Source of the DNA: Propioniciclava sp. MC1595
GTDB lineage: Bacteria > Actinomycetota > Actinomycetes > Propionibacteriales > Propionibacteriaceae
Assembly: GCF_017569205.1 (NCBI RefSeq)
Contig: NZ_CP071870.1
Location: 744,001 to 808,000, forward strand
Length of the DNA: 64,000 nt
Reading direction: 5' to 3'
How positions within the stretch are numbered: position 1 is the stretch's first letter; each line of letters opens with the position of its first letter. Shown piece by piece: positions 59,721-64,000 of this stretch. A program made the position numbers and the translations under genes. Under the pieces are notes generated by a model, which did no database searches, was not told the DNA's origin, and saw only the letters and a list, made by a program, of their open reading frames with translations.

Positions 59721-60080
59721 ATGAGCGAACACGATCCCCGCTGGATGTACCGGCAAGTCATCGACGCGATGGTGGTCTCCTGCGCCGGCGCCGGCCAGGT
59801 GTCCGCCGAGCGGGTGCGGGTCGGGGTGTGGAACGCCAACGCCGACCCCGACACCGACGCCAACCAGGTCACCATGAACGCGCTGCTGTCGATGCTGCCC
59901 CCCGAGCACCGCGAGGCCCTGGCCGTGCTCTTCGCCGAGGAGTACGCCTCGGGCGTGTACAACGCCCTGCAGGTGCTGCGGGCCGCGGAGCTGCAGCCGT
60001 TCCACGAGGGCTACGAGGGCGACCCGTCCGACGACTTCCTCGGACGCCTCGACGGTTGGGACTGGCCGGTCTCCGGCTGA
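59721..60080 (+). CDS. Small conserved protein (DUF6547-like)
   Basis: A 119-residue acidic protein: MSEHDPRWMYRQVIDAMVVS, NALLSMLPPEHREALAVLFA and EEYASGVYNALQVLRAAELQ. I associate this pattern with DUF6547-type proteins of unknown function; the assignment is tentative. Its last ~70 bases overlap the 3' end of the convergent brkB gene, an unusual tail-to-tail overlap. ATG 59721 has a GGAG 4 bases upstream. Confidence 0.75.
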   Translation: MSEHDPRWMYRQVIDAMVVSCAGAGQVSAERVRVGVWNANADPDTDANQVTMNALLSMLPPEHREALAVLFAEEYASGVYNALQVLRAAELQPFHEGYEGDPSDDFLGRLDGWDWPVSG

Positions 60081-61117
60081 CGAAGGCGGGTGCCGCGCTC
60101 GGCGAGCATGTCCTCCTCCGACGCGCGCGCCCGGATCATGCGGGTGTTGCGCGGCTGCACGAGCAGCTCGCGCTCGGCCGCGAACCCGGCCTGCAGCAGG
60201 CGGGCGCGCTCGATCTCGGCGTTCAGCGTGACGCCGATGAGCAGCGCGATGTTCATGATCCACAGGCCGAGGAGCAGGATGATGAAGGACCCGACCACCC
60301 CGTAACTGGCCGGCAGGCGTCCGAAGATGGCCACCCACGTGGAGAAGCCGAAGATCGCCAGCACGGTGACCCCCATCGCGACCAGCGCGCCCGGAACCGA
60401 CCAGCGCAGCTTGGGCTGGCGGACGTTCGGCGTGGCCCGGTACAGGGCCAGCACCACGACCACCGACGCGATCGACAGCACCACCCACCGGTTCTGGCGC
60501 AGGCCGCGCAGGGGCTCGAGGTCGAGTCCGAGGTAGTCCAGGACCATGTCCCACACGCCGGCCGACAGCAGCACCGTCAGCAGCAGGAACGCCCCGAACA
60601 GCAGCATCAGCAGGGTGACCAGCAGGTTGTAGGGGATGATCTGCCAGATCGGCCGGCCCTCGACGACGCCGTGGATGCGGTTGACCGACCGCCCGAAGGC
60701 CGCCACGTAGCCGGACGCGGCCCACAGGGCGCCGAGCAGGGCGACGCCGAGCACCCAGTCGGCGCCGGCGGTGGCGGCGAGTTGGCGCAGCGGGTCGGCC
60801 ACGAGGTCGACGACGGTGGCGGGGGCGACGGAGCGGAGGAAGTCGATGATCCACTCGACCGCGGCCGTCCCCTGCCCGAACAGGGTGAGGCCGGCGAGGA
60901 TCGCCAACAGCCCCGGGAAGAGCGACTGCACCGACATGTAGGCGAGGTTGCCCGCGTTGTCGAGGATGTGGCGGTACCAGAACTCCGACCACGTGCGGCG
61001 CAGCACGTAGCGCCACGAGCGTCCGGTGAGCTGCCACGGCCACTCTGCCTTCGCGGGGTCGTTGGGGTCGGGCGCGGTGAGCCACTTGTGGACTGTTGCC
61101 TCCTCCTCGGCGTCCAC
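60011..61117 (-). CDS. YihY/BrkB-family membrane protein
   Basis: A 368-residue inner-membrane protein with six predicted spans. Family features: EFWYRHILDNAGNLAYMSVQ, SLFPGLLAILAGLTLFG, WLLGALWAASGYVAAFG-type segment (AASGYVAAFGRSVNRIHGV), RPIWQIIPYNLLVTLLMLLF and ASYGVVGSFIILLLGLWIMN. The name suggests ribonuclease or virulence functions, but the true role (possibly transport) is not established. The C-terminal ~45 residues are basic and cytoplasmic. The 5' leader contains competing hairpins (61152-61241). GGAGGAGG precedes the ATG. Confidence 0.88.
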   Translation of the reverse strand: MDAEEEATVHKWLTAPDPNDPAKAEWPWQLTGRSWRYVLRRTWSEFWYRHILDNAGNLAYMSVQSLFPGLLAILAGLTLFGQGTAAVEWIIDFLRSVAPATVVDLVADPLRQLAATAGADWVLGVALLGALWAASGYVAAFGRSVNRIHGVVEGRPIWQIIPYNLLVTLLMLLFGAFLLLTVLLSAGVWDMVLDYLGLDLEPLRGLRQNRWVVLSIASVVVVLALYRATPNVRQPKLRWSVPGALVAMGVTVLAIFGFSTWVAIFGRLPASYGVVGSFIILLLGLWIMNIALLIGVTLNAEIERARLLQAGFAAERELLVQPRNTRMIRARASEEDMLAERGTRLRQPETGQSQPSRRPRKSSDGSPS

Positions 61118-61151
61118 GGCTCACCTCCTCCGGTCGGTGCTCTTGGGGCCA

Positions 61152-61241
61152 GTGTCGCAGCCCGGCCGGGGCGCGACACTCACCGACGTGACAAGAAACA
61201 CCCCGAACAGGGTGTCTCTGATGTCACCAGGGTGAGTGTCG
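61152..61241 (-). promoter_or_regulatory. Competing hairpins in the brkB leader
   Basis: Read on the minus strand, a long nested hairpin forms first: CGACACTCACC with GGTGAGTGTCG (61231-61241 and 61174-61184), inner stems GTGACA/TGTCAC and ACACCC/GGGTGT. The segment GTGTCGC (61173-61179) can instead pair with GCGACAC (61152-61158) to make a second hairpin next to the brkB ribosome site. The two are mutually exclusive, as in attenuators. Confidence 0.55.
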
Positions 61242-61254
61242 GGACGCCGCGGGC

Positions 61255-62175
61255 TCAGGCCGCCGTCGCCCGACCACCCCGCGTCCGGGCGAACACCGAG
61301 CGCAGGTAGACGACCGAGCCGACCCAGACGAGCACCAGGCCCGCCCAGTAGGACGCCGAGACGTGCTGGCCGAACACCGTCAGCCCGAGCGCGAACTGGA
61401 TGGTGGGTCCGAGGTACTGCAGGATCCCCACGACGCCGAACGGCAGGCGCGGGGCGGCGATGGCGAACAGCCACAGGGGCAGCGCGGTCAGCACGCCGGC
61501 CAGGATGAGCAGCCCGGAGGTGCGGGCGTCGGCGCCGAACTGGCTGGCCCCGGTGACCACCAGCCAGCCCCAGTACGCCAGCGCGAACGGCAGCAGGATC
61601 GCCGACTCCAGGAACAGCCCACCCAGCGGGGGAGCGGAGGCCTTCTTCTTCACCGCGCCGTAGAGCCCGAAGGTGAGCGCGAGGGTGAGCGAGACCCACA
61701 GGCCGGCCCAGTTCTCCCAGGCGATGACCGCCACGCCCGCGGTGGCCAGCAGGGTGCCCGCCAACCCGGCGCGCGACATGCGCTCGCCGAAGATCAGCAC
61801 CCCCAGCACGATGTTGAGCAGCGGGTTGATGAAGTACCCCAGCGACGCCTCGACGACGTGGTTGGAATTGACCGCCCAGATGAACACCAGCCAGTTCAGC
61901 CCCACGAGAAAGGCGGCGGCGACGATGCGGGGGAGCCGTTCGCGGGTCAGCGCGGACCTCAGCCAGCCCCACGGGTGGCGCAGCAGCACCAGGGCGAGCG
62001 CGACCGCGACCAGCGACCAGATGATGCGGTGGGCCAGGATCTCGAACGCACCCGCCGGCTTCAGCAGCGGGAACAGCAGCGGGAAGAAGCCCCAGATGAC
62101 GTAGGCCGCGATGCCCGACGCCAGCCCGCGCGACCGCTCGGCGGCGGCGTCGGGGGTGGGGGCGGGTGCGGTCAC
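61255..62175 (-). CDS. rarD: EamA/RarD-family transporter
   Basis: A 306-residue protein with ten membrane spans in two EamA repeats: GIAAYVIWGFFPLLFPLLKP, LVGLNWLVFIWAVNSNHVVE, ASLGYFINPLLNIVLGVLIF and VVGILQYLGPTIQFALGLTV, the last two being RarD hallmarks. It probably exports or imports a small metabolite; the substrate is unknown. It is the upstream gene to brkB on the minus strand with 137 bases between. Confidence 0.9.
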   Translation of the reverse strand: MTAPAPTPDAAAERSRGLASGIAAYVIWGFFPLLFPLLKPAGAFEILAHRIIWSLVAVALALVLLRHPWGWLRSALTRERLPRIVAAAFLVGLNWLVFIWAVNSNHVVEASLGYFINPLLNIVLGVLIFGERMSRAGLAGTLLATAGVAVIAWENWAGLWVSLTLALTFGLYGAVKKKASAPPLGGLFLESAILLPFALAYWGWLVVTGASQFGADARTSGLLILAGVLTALPLWLFAIAAPRLPFGVVGILQYLGPTIQFALGLTVFGQHVSASYWAGLVLVWVGSVVYLRSVFARTRGGRATAA

Positions 62176-62240
62176 GGGGAGACTGTAGGCCGTGGGTGCC
62201 GAGTTCCCCCGCCTTGGCCCGGTCTGGTGAGATGGACCCC

Positions 62241-63338
62241 ATGACGACGGGGGCTCTCGCAGGACTCAAGGTGATCGAACTCGGCACGATCGGGCCGGGC
62301 CCGTTCACCGCCATGATGTTCGCCGACCACGGCGCCGACGTGCTGCACGTCGAGCGGCCCGGCGGAGTCCCGGCGGTGGGGCCCATCGGCAACCGGCGCA
62401 CCGACATCATCCACCGCAACCGGCGCACCATCGAGCTCGACCTCAAGACCCCCGAGGGCCGGGACGCGGTGCTCGAGCTGGTCAAGGACGCCGACGTGCT
62501 CATCGAGGGCAACCGCCCCGGCGTCGCCGAGCGCCTCGGCGTGGGCCCCGACGTGTGCCTCGAGCTCAACCCCCGCCTCGTCTACGGCCGCGTCACCGGC
62601 TGGGGGCAGTTCGGTCCCAAGGCGAAGCAGGCCGGCCACGACCTGAACTACATGGCGGCGTCCGGCACCCTGTCGACCTTGGGCCGCGCCGACCAGCCGC
62701 CGACGGTGCCGCTGGCCTACATCGGCGACCTCGGCGGCGGCTCGATGATGCTGGCGTTCGGGATCCTCGCCGCGCTGTACGAGCGGCAGTCCTCGGGCCT
62801 GGGGCAGGTGGTGGACGCCGCGATCCTCGACGGCGCGACCCTGCTCGCCACCGCGTTCCACGGGTTCGCGCAGATCGGCGCCTGGGACGAGACCCGCCGC
62901 GGCGTGAACCTCGTCGACTCGGGCGCCCCCTTCTACGACTGCTACGAGACGGCCGACGGCGAGTGGATGGCGGTGGGCTCGCTCGAGAACAAGTTCTTCC
63001 TCGAGCTGCTGAAGGTGCTCGAGCTCGACCCGGCCACGCTGCCCGACCAGCACGACCGCGAGCGCTGGCCCGAGCTGCGCGCGGCCATCGCCGGCGCCAT
63101 CAAGGGCCGCACCCGCGACGAGTGGCGCGACCGGGCGGCCGGCACGGACGCCTGCCTCGAGCCGGTGCTGCGGATGAGCGAGGTCCGCCACGACCCGCAC
63201 AACGACGCGCGCCAGACGATGGTGCACGTCGACGGGCTGTGGCAGCCCGCGCCCGCGCCGCGCCTGTCCCGGACGCCGGCCGGCCCGATCTCGCCCAGCG
63301 ACGTGACCACCGACCACGCGGGCGGCGTCAACGCCTGA
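62241..63338 (+). CDS. CaiB/BaiF CoA transferase, alpha-methylacyl-CoA racemase-like
   Basis: A 365-residue family III CoA-transferase fold protein. It opens ALAGLKVIELGTIGPGPFTA and FADHGADVLHVERPGG. The segments GWGQFGPKAKQAGHDLNYMA (with the His) and LAYIGDLGGGSMMLAFGILA (with the Asp) match the catalytic residues of alpha-methylacyl-CoA racemase. It would invert the 2-methyl centre of branched acyl-CoAs, letting beta-oxidation proceed. ATG 62241 is preferred (62232 also possible). It converges on the ABC ATPase with only six bases between stops. Confidence 0.9.
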   Translation: MTTGALAGLKVIELGTIGPGPFTAMMFADHGADVLHVERPGGVPAVGPIGNRRTDIIHRNRRTIELDLKTPEGRDAVLELVKDADVLIEGNRPGVAERLGVGPDVCLELNPRLVYGRVTGWGQFGPKAKQAGHDLNYMAASGTLSTLGRADQPPTVPLAYIGDLGGGSMMLAFGILAALYERQSSGLGQVVDAAILDGATLLATAFHGFAQIGAWDETRRGVNLVDSGAPFYDCYETADGEWMAVGSLENKFFLELLKVLELDPATLPDQHDRERWPELRAAIAGAIKGRTRDEWRDRAAGTDACLEPVLRMSEVRHDPHNDARQTMVHVDGLWQPAPAPRLSRTPAGPISPSDVTTDHAGGVNA

Positions 63339-63344
63339 CGGGGG

Positions 63345-64000
<656 letters not shown>

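Overview
The window comes from a high-G+C actinobacterium. Evidence: most genes are about 65-72% GC by eye, GTG/TTG starts are common, several genes look leaderless (a TANNNT box 6-8 nt before the start codon), and the protein families are typical of Actinomycetota. A propionibacterium-like host is plausible, but I cannot fix the genus from sequence alone.

Bases 1-20 kb are a patchwork accessory island. It holds a complete IS256-family element, scraps of IS3, IS21, IS630, IS1634 and ISL3 elements, and an intact ISL3-family element (11097-14707, with an 8-bp CCATTATC target duplication) whose transposase gene is split by a group II intron. Broken and intact defence-type genes lie between them: an AbiEi-like regulator with a truncated partner, an AlbA_2/Schlafen-like ATP-binding protein, a Fic protein, a DUF4143 ATPase, and a possible toxin-immunity pair. 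A repeated non-coding element punctuates this island. It has two TTCCCCAC boxes 11 bp apart, a near-invariant stretch, then a 19-bp hairpin whose base pairs covary between copies. It occurs at 932-1130, 10965-11096 plus 14708-14826 (split by the ISL3 element), 16485-16566 (5' part only) and 19828-20065, always in the same orientation and always at the edge of an accessory module. This is the strongest candidate for something undescribed.

Bases 20-25 kb carry a frameshifted toroid-fold gene, a MazEF pair, a Doc/antitoxin pair, wreckage of an NAD-glutamate dehydrogenase and of a [2Fe-2S] subunit, and a GerMN lipoprotein. Bases 25-32 kb hold an SDR, a zinc alcohol dehydrogenase and a light-regulated carotenoid locus: a CarH-type B12 photoreceptor repressor divergent from idi-crtE (fused), crtI and crtB, with a repeated operator in the gap. 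An orphan RelE follows at what looks like a deletion scar.

Bases 32.6-40.7 kb are a type I restriction-modification locus in the order hsdM, hsdS, a broken GIY-YIG gene, fic, hsdR. A 30-bp near-identical operator-like repeat stands before both fic and hsdR. Bases 41-47 kb contain a complete IS3-family element, a GH13 alpha-glucosidase with a LacI-type palindrome, a second DUF4143 ATPase and a frameshifted membrane protein.

Bases 47-64 kb look like ordinary chromosome with some decayed genes: a truncated butanediol-dehydrogenase-like gene, an aldo/keto reductase, an ABC-F ATPase, an SDR with its middle deleted, pyroglutamyl peptidase, a PAS protein and paired crcB fluoride channels. Then comes a probable ether-lipid group: an alkyl-DHAP synthase homologue with an SDR, and a divergent fatty acyl reductase-HAD fusion. 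A diiron-like protein, YihY/BrkB, RarD, an AMACR-like CoA transferase and a partial oligopeptide ABC ATPase end the window. A recurring theme is genes with internal deletions or single-base frameshifts; long-read or assembly error should be excluded before calling them real decay. I saw no rRNA, tRNA, CRISPR array or integrase gene.
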